Shown here one piece after another: positions 31,768-43,382 of a DNA stretch of 64,000 bases; within the stretch, counting starts at the first letter, position 1, and each line of letters begins with the position of its first letter. Below the pieces are notes generated by a model, which saw nothing but the letters and a program-made list of their open reading frames with translations, searched no databases and was not told where the DNA came from. The position numbers were made by a program, and so were the translations under genes. This DNA is from Apoderus coryli (lineage: Eukaryota; Arthropoda; Insecta; Coleoptera; Attelabidae): positions 13,860,001 through 13,924,000 of the forward strand of contig OU452198.1 of assembly GCA_911728435.2 (NCBI GenBank). Direction: 5' to 3'.

Positions 31768-32090
31768 TTAAGGCTGTTTGATCAGACTCCAAATATAGGT
31801 ATAAGGCATTCATGATTGTGCACTTATTTCTTAATCGATCTGAAAAATTCTTTTTGGATCATAGAGAGAACATTTTAACAGAGGTTTATATAGGAATAAA
31901 AAAAAATTTCTTAGCAATTTATATTGACTTCAAAATAAATTTTTAAGAAATTTTATTTTTATTCCTATATAAACCTCTGTTAAAGTGTTCTCTCTATGAT
32001 CCAAAAAGAATTTTTCAAATTGATTAAGAAATAAGTTCACAATCATAAATGCCTTATACCTATATTTGGACTCTGATCAAACAGCCTTAA
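31768..32090. repeat. Long hairpin, about 146-bp arms
   Basis: Arms 31768-31913 and 31943-32090 are near-identical in reverse complement (ttaaggctgtttgatcaga, then ggtataaggcat, then tttttggatcatagagaga), separated by about 30 bases. The outer flanks both run into family R sequence (31606-31767 and 32091-32140), so the hairpin lies within or at the junction of inverted family R copies. Confidence 0.85.
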
Positions 32091-32228
32091 TCGTCTCAGA
32101 GCTTCAAAATGGTTATATCCGTCTTTAACTCAATTTGTTTTTAATTATAATTGTATTATTTTTATTATTTCCAATAAACTAACCTTACAAAATAACTACT
32201 TTGTTCAAAAATTAGAAATAAAAAAAAT

Positions 32229-32300
32229 GCCAGAGCTGGGAATCGAACCCAGTACCTTCCGCATGCGAAGCGCACGCTCTATCAATGACGATACATACAC
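32229..32300 (-). pseudogene. tRNA-Ala(CGC)-like pseudogene or SINE head
   Basis: On the minus strand the anticodon arm (gcgcttcgcatgcgg, loop TTCGCAT, anticodon CGC), variable loop, T arm (ctgggttcgattcccag) and 3' acceptor half gctctggc are intact and followed by a T run that could end Pol III transcription. The 5' acceptor half and D stem do not pair with them. A functional tRNA is therefore unlikely; a tRNA pseudogene or a tRNA-derived SINE head fits better. Confidence 0.65.
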
Positions 32301-32629
32301 TTATACAAATTACTTTATTGCAATATATCAAGAGTTATAGATACCTAACTGGTGAAATTTTAAACGCAACTTTCTCGAGTATGATAGAGGCAAATATCAA
32401 AAGTAACCTATTGCTGTAAAGTAGATAACAAAATGCTTTCAAATGATGTATTTATAAATTTGAGGGTTGTGTCTACCCCTATCACAGGGCAAAACCGATT
32501 TCACCAAAAGCTAATGGGTTCAGCCTATAAGACTCCCCCAAACTCATATAATAAAATTTAGCAAAATTATTATTTTTTTTCACAGGTTTTGTTCCTGGTA
32601 TTATTGACCGGGCCAAAAGGCCAAGGTCC

Positions 32630-34438
32630 TAAGGTATTTGCAACACACGTCTGACAATTCGACACGTACCCAAGATGACCACTTTTTGGGCTTCATGTAA
32701 GTATCCATAGTTTAGATTAAATATTTTAAGATTTTCCAGAAAACTTTTATGAACCAGGCCGTTAGCCGACAGGTTGAATGGAACAATTAACACTGCCTGT
32801 ACGTAGTACAGGTGAGTAATCTCATATTTTAAAGATTCATATTTTGCAAGTTTTTCTACCTAAGTTTTCTGTAGATTTTCATTGCCAGGGTTTGCGATGT
32901 CGACAATATAACCTAACTTTCCTTTTTTGTCGATGCCTACAATGTCCGGACGATTATGAACAATGTGTCGTTCAGTTATTATTGGCGTATCCCAATAAAC
33001 AAGCATCGTGTCTGATTCGAGCTTAAACTCCGGTTTGTATTTATATATGGGGCGACTATTGATTTTATTAGTTTCTGCTGATGACAGATACCTTGGTGTA
33101 TCACATTCGCTACTGCATTATGCCTTTCCAAATAATCTTTTGGCGCCAATGTGGTACATCCAGATGTTAGGTGTTGTATCGATTCTGACGCAGCTCCACA
33201 CATACGGCATGTTTCTATATCCAGTGATTCATTGAGAATCCTTTTACGATAGGCTCTTGTTTTAACGCATTGGTCCTGGATGGCGTGAATGGCTCCTTCC
33301 GTCTCAGGGAACAGATACCCCCTTTTCAGGTAAGTAAATGTACTTGTTGTATCGACATAATCTTTGTTTAAGTTGTTAATAAACCTGCCATGTAATGGTT
33401 TTAAACTCCATTCATCTAACATGATACCCTCATTGTGTTTGATACCATATTTTGATTGAAAACAGGGTGACTTTCTTGCCCCATTCGGCATACTTGTTTG
33501 TGAACTAGACTCTCGGAATTAAGGAAGTAGGTATTGTCTAATATTTGACATTGAGTCCGCTAATACATTTTCCAACAACTGGAGACCCCTGCCTCCGTTT
33601 CCTCGCGGTATATATGTATTTGATTGTGGATGATGTAACCCTGCTTTTAATAGTGATTTTCGAACCTCGCAATCAAGCTCTCGTATAGCTGTGGTGGACC
33701 ATTTGACAACGCCGAACGTATATGCTGCCACTCGTAAAACCCATGCATTTATGGCTTCGATTTTATTTCTAGAATTCAGTTTCGGCTGTAGGACTTTATG
33801 TCAATCTCAGCAGCCTGAAGTATACCCAAATATTTGTAGTTGCTACTATCAGGGAGAGTTTGTATTGTGGTGCCGTCAATGAGATCAATTGCCTGCTCTT
33901 GCGTTTGTTTACCTTTATGCAAATGCAACGTTGCACACTTGTCTGTGCCAAACTCCATGCCGATGTCTCTTGATAATTTGGCGACTAGTTCAAGCTGGCT
34001 AATTAGTTGCTTAGAACTTGCCGCGTATAGCTTTAAGTCATCTACGTAGAACTGATGTGTGATTTTTGCAACTGGGTTTTTACTTATAATATACCCGTAA
34101 GGTGAGTCGTTAAGTATCGTGCTCAATGGGTTCAGAGACAGGCAGAACAGTGTGGGGCTAAGGCTATCTCCTTGGAATATGCCTCTGCGTATATGTATCT
34201 CATCACTTGTATATCCAACAGCAGCTGTTTTTATTTGGATACGTGTTCTCCATGAATTCATTAAATGCTGTATGAGTTTGATTATTTCGTTGTTAACTCT
34301 ATACAGCTTAAGTACTTGCAGGATCCAAGAGTGGGCAATACAGTCAAATGCTTTCTTGTAGGCGATCCACGCAGTTGATAAATAACGGTGTTTTGTTTTT
34401 GCATGGTGCGTTATCATTGAGTCGACCACAAGAGCCTC
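32630..34438 (-). mobile_element. Dong/R4-like LINE with restriction-like endonuclease
   Basis: A minus-strand non-LTR retrotransposon in four broken frames. RT: WIAYKKAFDCIAHSWI, then IRRGIFQGDSLSPTLFCLSL, then HQFYVDDLKLYAASS (YVDD active site) and IGMEFGTDKCATLHL, at 34430-33776. Next come a thumb-like region (33731-33519) and a zinc knuckle CRMCGAASESIQHLTSGC, of form C-x2-C-x8-H-x4-C (33491-32979). Last is a C-terminal segment with RPDIVGIDKKGKLGYIVDIA, then LVHKSF. RT first, knuckle, then a PD...D-type restriction-like endonuclease is the layout of R2/R4/Dong elements, not of apurinic-endonuclease LINEs. In element orientation ATAATAATAATAA precedes the 5' end and TAATAAT follows the A-rich 3' end, matching Dong's known TAA-repeat target. 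It is dead through frameshifts and 5'-truncated. Confidence 0.85.
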
Positions 34439-34507
34439 CTTATTATTATTATATCCGTCTTTATCTCAATTTTTTAGCGCGTTCACAATACTTTCCCTGT
34501 GCGGGAA

Positions 34508-34960
34508 TAGTATATTGTGCAACGAACGTGAAATGACATATATTTACTACGAGTATGATCGTTTGCAGCATGAGCCGCAGGCGAGTGCTGCAAATCATAC
34601 GAGTAGGAAATGGTAATTTCATGTGAGTTTTCACACTATACTTTTTCTACGACTGTTTTAATGCTTTTGAATAAATTTAACATAATTTTTAGGAAAATAT
34701 TTTTTTTTTCGAAACTTACTCCTGTTAGCGTATAAGCCTAAATACGATAAATTAGAAGTATTAAATTGACTAGGTGGTGTTACTATATTCACTATCACTG
34801 TTTATGTGTTTCGAAATTAGCGAAATACTTAATTATAATTATTATTAATTATAAATACCAAAACTGTCAATTTGGTGTTTGTCTTTTCGGCGTTGCTATG
34901 GTGATTTTTCATGCCCGCCGCTACTTTTGTCATTACCAGGAAATTTTATCCGTGCGGTAA
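34508..34960. repeat. Fold-back repeat copy 2 (empty-site copy)
   Basis: Collinear with 21447-23187 without the mariner. The left about 125 bases fold back (tatattgtg ... tgcagcatgagccgcaggcgagtgctgca ... cacactata in order), with a GC-richer hairpin tip that copy 1 lacks. Confidence 0.85.
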
Positions 34961-35508
34961 ATGAAAAACAGCATTACAATGTACTACATTTTCAAATCAT
35001 GATTGAACATATAACAAAGGCATTTAAAGACAGTCGTAGAAAAAGTAATATTCCGTCCATGCCCATTTTCGATTAAAAAAATAGTAAAAGTAATTGTACT
35101 TATGGAAGAAGATTTAGAATTATTTTTTTCGAGAATAATTTGTAATTGGACTTGATTACAAAAACATGACAAAGTAATTTGTAATTGTAGTCAATTACTT
35201 TTAACAATAATTGACCAGTTCTTATTTATGACATGAAAGAAGACAATTATTCTAATTTGCACCGGCAAAGGCGCAATGAAAATATAAATTGAAATGGCTG
35301 TTGTATGATAACGTTATACAATTTCCTTCTTGTACGAGTGTTGCTGTTTATGTATTGAGAACTGGCAACACTGGTATTTCCAAGTGAAATCTGTCACCGG
35401 CATCTTGAAGTTTGACATTTTTGACAGTATACGCACTAAGAACGTTTTGACGTCCGAGCAATATTTGTGTTAATTACAGTGAGTTGAAAAGTTCATCTGG
35501 ACCAAAAA

Positions 35509-36499
35509 ATTGAATTAACCCGCGAAAATTTTCCAGTTATGATTGATTATGACTTTCGACGTGTTCTAACGCAAGAATAGCGCATCAATCAACTTAATGT
35601 AACATTTGGCGATAAAGTACCATCCAAGGCCACTGTATATCGCTGGTACACTTAATTCAAACGTGGCTGTAGTTCGCTCGTTGTACTGGAAACCATTGAT
35701 GCTGTCCGAAAACTAATTGAAGAAGATCGGCATGTGTCATATCGTGAAATTGAGGCAATCTTAAGCATCAGTATGACCGCACATATAAGATTTTGCACGT
35801 ACATTTGGATGTTCGTAAGTTATGTGCACGTTGGTTTCCACATTTGTTGACAGGTGCTCCAAAAAAGACTTGGTGCCGTAAAATGCCTAAAAAATACAAC
35901 TGTGGTTCATCCAAAGCCGTATACAGCATCGTCACAGGTGACGAGTCGTGGATTTATGCCTATGAGCCAGAAAGAAAAGACCAATCGGCAGTTTGAGTGT
36001 TTCAATGTGAAGAAAAGCCAACAAAAGTTGTTCGTTCCCGAAGCGTTAAAAGCACATGGTGGCGTATTTCTTCACGAAAACCGGTCATGTTGCAACTGTG
36101 GCTGTAGGAAATCAGAAGACCGTTAATTCAGCGTGGTATACGACCATTTGTTTGTGCGAAGTTTTGAGAGAAACCAATCGAAAACGACGAATCGTGTTCA
36201 CACACATCACTTGTAACAAACGAGTATTTGGACACACAAAATATCGAATTGATGAGTTATCCACCTTACAGCCCTAGCTTGGCACCCAATCATTTCTTCT
36301 TATGCCCACTAATTAAAGATAAACTGCGTGGACAAGGATTTTCATCGCCCGAAGAAGCCGTTGAGGTCTTAAAAACCATGAATTAGACCTCTCGTCTCCC
36401 GACTGGACAAAGTGCTTTGAAGGGTTGTTTCATCGCATGCAAAAGTGTATAAATCTTAAAGGAGAACATTTTGAAAAGACAAAAACATTTTTTGGATAA
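35509..36499 (+). pseudogene. DD34D-type mariner transposase, dead
   Basis: About 330 codons once, now in several frames. The start is changed to ATT (35509), followed by ELTRENFPVMIDYDFRRVLT, then RKLIEEDRHVSYREIEAILS (helix-turn-helix), LDVRKLCARW and WCRKMPKKYNCGSSKAVYSI. The first catalytic Asp survives in IVTGDESWIYAYEPE. The second motif is scrambled around 36200. The third reads SPSLAPNHFFL, with His in place of the catalytic Asp. It ends in MQKCINLKGEHFEK. It belongs to classic insect mariners and was not recently active. Terminal repeats were not clearly identified. Confidence 0.88.
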
Positions 36500-37830
36500 A
36501 ATTAATTCGTTTGTTATTTCTATCAATACATAAATAGAAACTATCGTATCTCAAGAATTACCTTCCATTTTTATTTCTAAACTTAAATTAGATTTTTTAA
36601 ACTTCATAATAATACGTCACTGTCAATTCGTTTTATAGAGCTACAACATATCCCTGTTTCATATCATGTTGTGTTAAAATGTCTCTAATGGAAGAGGGAA
36701 TCAAACCATGTCAACCAAAATTATCAACTCTGCAATATTTTTCCGCTCTATTAAGTGTGACATGACCCTGAGGGCGTGTCCGAAACGTCTGGCAATAAAT
36801 TCAGAACGACACAGCAATTTGTCTATTTCTGTTTTTATTTTGACTGAAAGTCGTGCCGAAAGGCACTTTTTTAAAAAGCACGTATTCGGTATTAGAAGCT
36901 ATGCGAGAAAGGTAGGTATGTACACATATATCTAATATCTTAACAGTCACATCTGTTTTCTGTAATAAACTAAATACTTAAGAGGTATCTATATTGGATG
37001 AAAACAACGTAATTTTCGAGGAAGGAAATGTCCTGTTTAGTGGATTTATTTATAGTGCTAAAGTATGTAAACAAAATTAGTCTTAAGACATTCCATAATA
37101 AAAGAAATGTGAGACATCCAAGTTTTGTTTTCGAAAATACCATCAAAATTATTTCCCACAACTGATTTTTTTTTAGTTGTTTAGTTTTGTCTTGTCTATT
37201 TTTATTTTATTAATATTTTTGGGTAGTTAGTTTACTTTTAGATAAAATAATAGTTATAGTTAAATGAATCGACAGAATCACGAATTATCGGCTCATATCT
37301 ATTCTATCCAATATCTCAAAGGTCACGAAAAACTATTGAATCAAATAAAAAATCAAACTATAATTGAACAGTATATCTTCTTCCAAAAACGGTCATAATT
37401 CACAGGAGGTGCTTAACGAAATACTTGACCGCGAGAAGAGGAAGAAAAACATAATTATGTTGTGGTTTGCTTTAAGCGATTTCAAGTGACTTTATCAACG
37501 TCCGATAAAAGTCTTTCTGAACTTTCCTGAGGTAGTTACAACTATACTGCGCAACTCATACAACCTCAACCATGTAGATACGGGTGGTGATCGACATCTG
37601 ATAAAACGCCACACAAAAACACAGAATTAAAACAGTACGCGGATCTGAGAGTGAAGTTAAGGGAACGCATTTCAAAGGTTGAAATAGATCTTAAAATAAA
37701 GTACATTGATCGTAAATTTTAGATCAAAAAAACCTTTGGGAGCTCAACAGTCGGTTCAGACGTCTTAAACTTAAGTAATACTACTGAACTTATGAAATGA
37801 AACTTTAAATAGGAAACCGCTTCACAAAAG
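36500..37830. other. No gene recognised
   Basis: AT-rich. The segment 37540-37830 just ahead of the LINE frame may be decayed upstream LINE sequence, but no motif can be shown. Confidence 0.35.
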
Positions 37831-39790
37831 GCAATTCGCCTACCAAGCGGGAAAATCTACGATAATGCCCTGTACTGCTTAGTAAAAGACATCGACAAGT
37901 CATTTAAGGCAAAAAAAGTATCCTTATGTGCCTTTATCGATATAGAGAGTGCTTTTGACAATATCTCACATGAATCCGTCAGTAGAGCACTAGAAGAGAG
38001 GAGTGTCGACTCCTCACTGGTGAAATGGATTCAGGCAATTTTGAAAGACCGTGTCATTATGGCTGAAATAGGAGAAGTGTCTGTAACAATGACAGCAGCT
38101 AGGGGATGCCCACAAGGCGGTGTATTGTCCCCTCTTCTATGGCCACTAGTGCTGGATCATCTCATTTCCAAAATGGGTAGGGCAGGCGCCAACGACATTG
38201 TTCTCACAGTTAAGGGAAAACACACATCGGTTATATCCAACCGCATGCAAATTGCATTAAAGAAAATTAAAAACTGGTGCGACGCTGAGGGATTGAATAT
38301 AAATCCGAAAAAAACAGTGTTGGTACCATTCACGAGAAAGAGAAAGGTGGACGTTATTAACCCCACTCTCAGCGGTGAGCAAATTTGCCTTTCGGATAAC
38401 GTCAAATACCTGGGAGTAATCCTGGATACACGACTAATCTGGAATCAGCATATGGAGAAAACCATATCGAAAGCCACAGCGGCCATATGGACGTGTCACA
38501 GGCTACTCGGTAGGACTTGGGGGCTAAAGCCAAAGGTCACATACTGGGTGTACCAAACAGTCATCAAACCCATGGTTACATACGTATGGTGGCCAGAAGT
38601 TAATATTAAGCATACACAATGCCGTCTTCAAAAGCTGCAACGGCTTGCGTGTTTAGGAATAACAGGGGCAATGCGAACTTGTCCCACAGCAGCGATGGAA
38701 ACGTTGCTGCATCTGATACCTTTGCCTGTCCTAGTCAAAAAAGAGGCAGCAATTAGCGCTCTGAAACTGGCACAGGTAATGGATTACAAATCTGGCGATC
38801 TAGAGGGACACATGGGAATCCTGAATCTAATACATTTGGATTCAGGAAGAAAACTGTCGGACGCTTTGCCACGCAAACATGATTTTGAAATCCCATTTGA
38901 AGTGGTCATTGGAGACCGTCAAAAATGGCTAAATGGGGAATCACGATTCTCAGAAAACACATCCGTCTGGTATACGGACGGTTCAAAAGGAATAGAAGGG
39001 AACACAGGCATGGGAGTATACGGGCCTAATTGCAGGCTCTCTGAATCTCTCGGGAAAAGTCCCACTATATTCCAAGCAGAGATCAACGCTATTAATCGTT
39101 GTGCTCAAGAATGCCTGCAGAGAGGCATCCCGGAACGGCAGATCAATATTATGTCAGACAGTCAAGCTGCGTTAAAAGCACTGAGGTCTTACACCTTCAC
39201 GTCAAAGCTAGCATGAAAATGCAAACAGACCCTAAAGCAACTTGCAGCTCAGGGGAAAAAGATTACTCTGACATGGGTGCCAGGACATGAAGGCATAGAG
39301 GGGAACGAAGCGGCGGACCAACTTGCAAAAGAGGGCGCAAACGCTCCGTTCTGCGGCTCGGAACCCATTTTTGGCCTTCCAAAAAGCCATATGATGGAAG
39401 AACTTCGGAGATGGGAAAAGGAACGACTTAAGTCCTACTGGAGAAACACTCCAGGCCTAAGACAATCAAAAAGGTTTATGAAACCTTCAGAGGCCAACGC
39501 AGGGAAGCCTATCCAACTGGATCTCTCCAGAGAAGCGACTTAAGGCGAATTACAGGCCTTTTTACGGGACACCACCCAGTGAAGTACCATCTCAAAAAGA
39601 TGGGCCTAACCGAGGACGACACTTGTCGGTTTTGCGAAGACTCAACAGAGACAACAGAACACGTGCTCTGTGAATGCATGGCACTTTTCTGCAAAAGGCT
39701 AAAACACCTTGAAGGGTGACCTTAACACCCGACGAGGCAAGGAATTTAGCCCCCAGAGAAATCATCAACTTGTATACATCAGAATGTACG
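37831..39790 (+). mobile_element. LINE with RT and RNase H domains, 5'-truncated
   Basis: From about 37852 one frame reads LCAFIDIESAFDNIS (RT palm Asp), then ARGCPQGGVLSPLLWPLV, then LNINPKKTVLVPF and VKYLGVILDTRLIWNQH (thumb), then the RNase H motifs WYTDGSKGIEG, FQAEINAINRCAQ, MSDSQAALKAL and, after a TGA at about 39214, TWVPGHEGIEGNEAADQLAKE in the same frame. The C-terminus, after a frameshift near 39540, has CRFCEDSTETTEHVLCEC (zinc-knuckle-like). The RT active site is damaged: the expected YADD is replaced by GANDIVL with residues missing. RT plus RNase H points to I/LOA/R1-type LINEs. G+C is well above the flanks. Confidence 0.9.
38020..39543 (+). pseudogene. RT/RNase H coding frame with single nonsense codon
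   Basis: 398 codons open from 38020 to the TGA at about 39214, then open again in the same frame to 39543. The break falls in SKLA(stop)KCKQTLK, where relatives have Trp, so one TGG to TGA change explains it. All four RNase H catalytic positions are visible: D in YTDGS, E in QAEIN, D in SDSQAA and D in NEAADQL. RT would still be inactive because its YADD is lost. It presumably arrived already defective or decayed recently. Confidence 0.85.
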
Positions 39791-39840
39791 AGGACTAAAG
39801 ACAAAAACTGATAAATTCAGCTTGTTGCTCTGACTGAGAC

Positions 39841-40265
39841 CTAGTTGCACTCCAGTGTCAAGGGTGAAGATTACTTTCATCAAAATACCAGGTTCATAGG
39901 AAAGATAGAAACTTTGCTGCAACTGCAAAGGCAATGGGCGGCGGTGTGCTTCTGGGTATTCGCGTTGAGCTCCAGTGTTTTCGGCTCAATCTGGATTCTA
40001 TCAGTAGTAGACATTGTAGGGTGTAAAATCAAGCTACACGCAAAAATATTCGTTGTCGGAATCAGAGATTTTTCTTTCCCGTAAAAAACTAAAAAATAAT
40101 TTAACGGCGGGGCCTCACGTTTTGTCGTCTTTTTTCATAAAAGATTGTGTAGGAGTGTTCGCGGCCCTGTTAGCCAGGGTGTTTAATTTAGCAATTAAGA
40201 GTGGAACGTTCCCATTTCGGTGGAGGGAGGCACGTGTGGTCGCAATTCACAAGTCTGGCGTGTAA
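39841..40265 (+). pseudogene. LINE fragment: endonuclease piece joined to RT N-terminal piece
   Basis: In one frame DYFHQNTRFIG, then GGGVLLGI and VELQCFRLNLDS resemble the apurinic-type endonuclease of Jockey-like LINEs, followed by VGCKIKLHAKIFVVG. From about 40083 a different region begins: KKLKNNLTAGPHVLSSFFIK, then VFNLAIKSGTFPFRWREARV and IHKSGV, the start of the RT domain. The central several hundred codons are deleted. It probably belongs to the LINE A family (18.2 kb). Confidence 0.7.
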
Positions 40266-41135
40266 TAATATTTCTTCCATTTTGTTATTTGATATCATTG
40301 CGGCTTCCCATTTCCATTTTCCAGGCGAACATCGAAATCGACCTTTACTTTTGAAAAAACAGCAATAGTATACGAGAAGATTAAAATTTAGTAGGGTGTT
40401 TTACGATTAATGAATGTTCCTATGTTGTGCGTTAAAAAATTATCACGGTACAATTAATTTTGTTAAATTAATATTTCCTTAAGTCGATCAAACTCTTTTT
40501 AGCGTGTAGTGACAATATTATTTCATATCAACAAAATTATTTTTTTAGTACCAAAACCAAATAATATAATAAATGTTATAGTTAAAATGTGAGTAAAAGG
40601 AAGCTGTCGACAATATGCTACTATAGCCAGACAATAAAGTCATATAATTTCGTCTAGTAAAAGTAAAAATATAATTTAATTTACGCTGAAACAAAACACT
40701 GTACGTGTTCTAAGACATTTTAGACAAAATACTTGTAAAATATACAATATAAATGGGTTCTAAAATGAAATTAAACATGAATTTCAAATTTATTACAAGT
40801 GCCAAAATGCGTAAATAGGATTATCCGGAATTTGTGCGGTATTAAACATGTAGTTATTTAGGATGAACAGTGGTAGAACAATTTGGAAGAAATATACTTA
40901 TATATTTTAGTAAATGCAAACCAATGGAGAGAATAAATTTAAATATAATTTTTTTAGTTTCTAAAATTACAAATTAATGAATATTTGAACAAGAGGATAG
41001 AATAGAATATTCAATTACTACAATACAATTTAAATAAATGCAAAGCAAGACATCCACTAGACGGTCGTTTCGTCAATATATGACCCATCAGTGATAGTTG
41101 GTCCAGCAGAACTTTCATTTATATCAACCAAGATA
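40266..41135. other. No gene seen
   Basis: AT-rich DNA with no recognisable motif. Confidence 0.4.
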
Positions 41136-41137
41136 TA

Positions 41138-43380
41138 CCGGGTGTCCCACCGGGAAGGGATTCGATCGATTATGGAGAAACTACACGGTAGAACAATCTG
41201 AAAATCTGGTGTAGTACTTAGGTCGACGGGACCAATTCGGCTAAAATGTTTTCAAGAATCTAGCACTTTCGGTTATACCGGAAATGGGTGTCAACTTCCA
41301 TATTTCAAATACGACCCTATATAAATTATATATTTTTTGGATTCTCCTTGTAATTCTAAACATATTTCATGCATACTATGTTGTACCTATCGCCAGCCGT
41401 TTTCAAAATATTTGAAATTTTATGTCAAAAATGACGTTTTCAGAATAAAGAATAATAACAATTGTTTATTATATGAAAGCTTTAATAATATAATTTGTTA
41501 GAATATCCTGGGAGATATAGACCTACTTTAGGCGCCTACGTATATTTGTTTAGTAAATATTAATACAGGGTATTTGAAAAAAAGGGTAAAAAATCAAATT
41601 GAAAAAAGTGTCAAAATTCAAAATTTTTAAATATTTTTTTTATTTTTTTTGCATCAAAAATAAGGGCAAGTTTATGAAAGGATGTCTATCCCAAAAACTG
41701 ATAGTTTTCAAAATATTGGCAATTTTACATTTTTCTATTACAATAGTGATATGAATTTGAAATTGAATTGATTTTAGTTGGCCATGATGGCTTTGGATAG
41801 CAAATAAATATGACACTTGACAAAAATAACCAATAATTATGACAAATTGTAGATATTAATTTGTATTAATAATCATTGCGGGCGTGTAAATTATACTAAC
41901 GAATACTATCTAAATTTGTTTATTATTTATGGATAATGTGACAGAGTGATAACAAGAACGTGTGATAACATTTGCTACCAAATACCCAGAAAAACATAAA
42001 CCATCACCAAAAGTTGTTAAACTAATAATACATAATTTCGAAAGTTTCGAGTCTGTGAGGAATTTGATCAACTAATAACGTGAACGTATGATACAAACTT
42101 ATCTAAGGTCAACTCATAAAAAAAATTACTTTAACAAATGTTCAAAATTTTGACCTTGAACTTCTAAACACTTTTCACATCTCAAAATTAATTGTTCATG
42201 TGTTGGCCGGCGAATAGATGGTTGACTCAAATTGGTAAATGCATTCAGTCGTCTTTAGTGGTCAAATGCCTGCTGTACACTTCATTTTTGATCGTCCCCC
42301 AGATATAAAATCGATCGCTTTTAGAAAATCCAGACTCCACTGCAAATTTTCTCAGAGATGTCGTAGGATATGCCGTGAAGAACCCCATAGTATAGCTATT
42401 TCTACAGCTTCATCGTCACACATAGGTTTCCTTCGTTTTATTTTTGTTTTAGGGACCCGAAATTTTTGAAATTATCTATTATCCGTTTAACAACTTTTGG
42501 TGATGGCCTGTGTTTTTCTGGGTACCTGGCAGCAAATGTATCACACGTTTGTGACATCACTCTGTCCCATTATCCATAAATAATAAACAAATTTAGATAG
42601 TATGCGTTAGTATAATTTATACGCCCGCCATGATTATTACTACTAATTAATGTCTACAATTTTTCATAATTGTTGATTATTTTTGGCAAGTGTCATATTT
42701 ATTTGCTATCTAAAGCCATCATGGCAAACTAAAATCAATTAAATTTCAAATTCGTATCACTATTGTAATAGAAAAATGTAAAACTGCCAATATTTTGAAA
42801 ACTATCAGTTTTTGTGATAGACATCCTTTCATAAACTTGCCCTTATTTTTGATGCAAAAAAATAAAAAAAATATAAAATGGGGGGTTGCCATTTAAAAAT
42901 TTTGAATTTTGACACTTTTCAATTTGATCTTTTACCCTTTTTTTCAAATACCCTGTATTAATATTTACTAAAAAAATATACGTACGCGCCTAAAGTAGAT
43001 CCATATCTCCTAGGATATTCTAACAAATTAAATTATTAAAGCTTCCGTATAATAGAAAATTGTTATTATTCTTTATGCTGAAAACGTAATTTTTGACATA
43101 AAATTTCAAATATTTCGAAAATGGCTGGCGATAGGTATAACATATTATGCATGAAATATGTTTAGAATTACAAGGAGAATCCAAAAAAATATAATTTATA
43201 TAGGGTCGTATTTGAAATAAGGAAGTTGACACCCATTTCCGGTATAACCGGAAGTGCGAGATGCATGAAAACATTTTAGCCGAATTGGCCCCATCGACCT
43301 AAGTACTACCAGATTTTCAGATTGTTCTACCTTGTAGTTTCTCCATAATCGATCGAATCCCTTGCCGGTGGGACACCCGG
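41138..43380. mobile_element. Mariner relative with about 920-bp inverted arms
   Basis: Ends ccgggtgtcccaccggga (41138) and gccggtgggacacccgg (to 43380), with TA at both flanks. The arms pair from 41138 to about 42060 and from about 42465 to 43380, with scattered mismatches. Both arms include the first about 40 codons of the transposase, so the inverted repeat runs into the gene. The about 400-base centre holds decayed C-terminal coding. Each arm also contains nested shorter mariner-type phrases (acagggtatttgaaaa). A shorter, rearranged copy lies at 58490-59149. Confidence 0.88.
42120..42592 (-). pseudogene. Transposase remnant of the long-armed element
   Basis: On the minus strand: MDNGTE, a stop, then (across frames) ARYPEKHRPSPKVVKRIIDN (N-terminal helix-turn-helix), RKPMCDDEAVEIAILWGSSR and PTTSLRKFAVESGFS. 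An internal deletion then leads to the C-terminal RRPTHEQLILRCEKCLEVQG, followed by NFEHLL. The catalytic core is gone. A mirror-image N-terminus (TKYPEKHKPSPKVVKLIIHN) is encoded on the plus strand at about 41928-42075 in the left arm. Confidence 0.75.
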
Positions 43381-43382
43381 TA

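Noticed and set aside
32229..32300. Functional tRNA-Ala gene
   Set aside because: The 5' acceptor half and the D stem do not pair with the intact 3' side.
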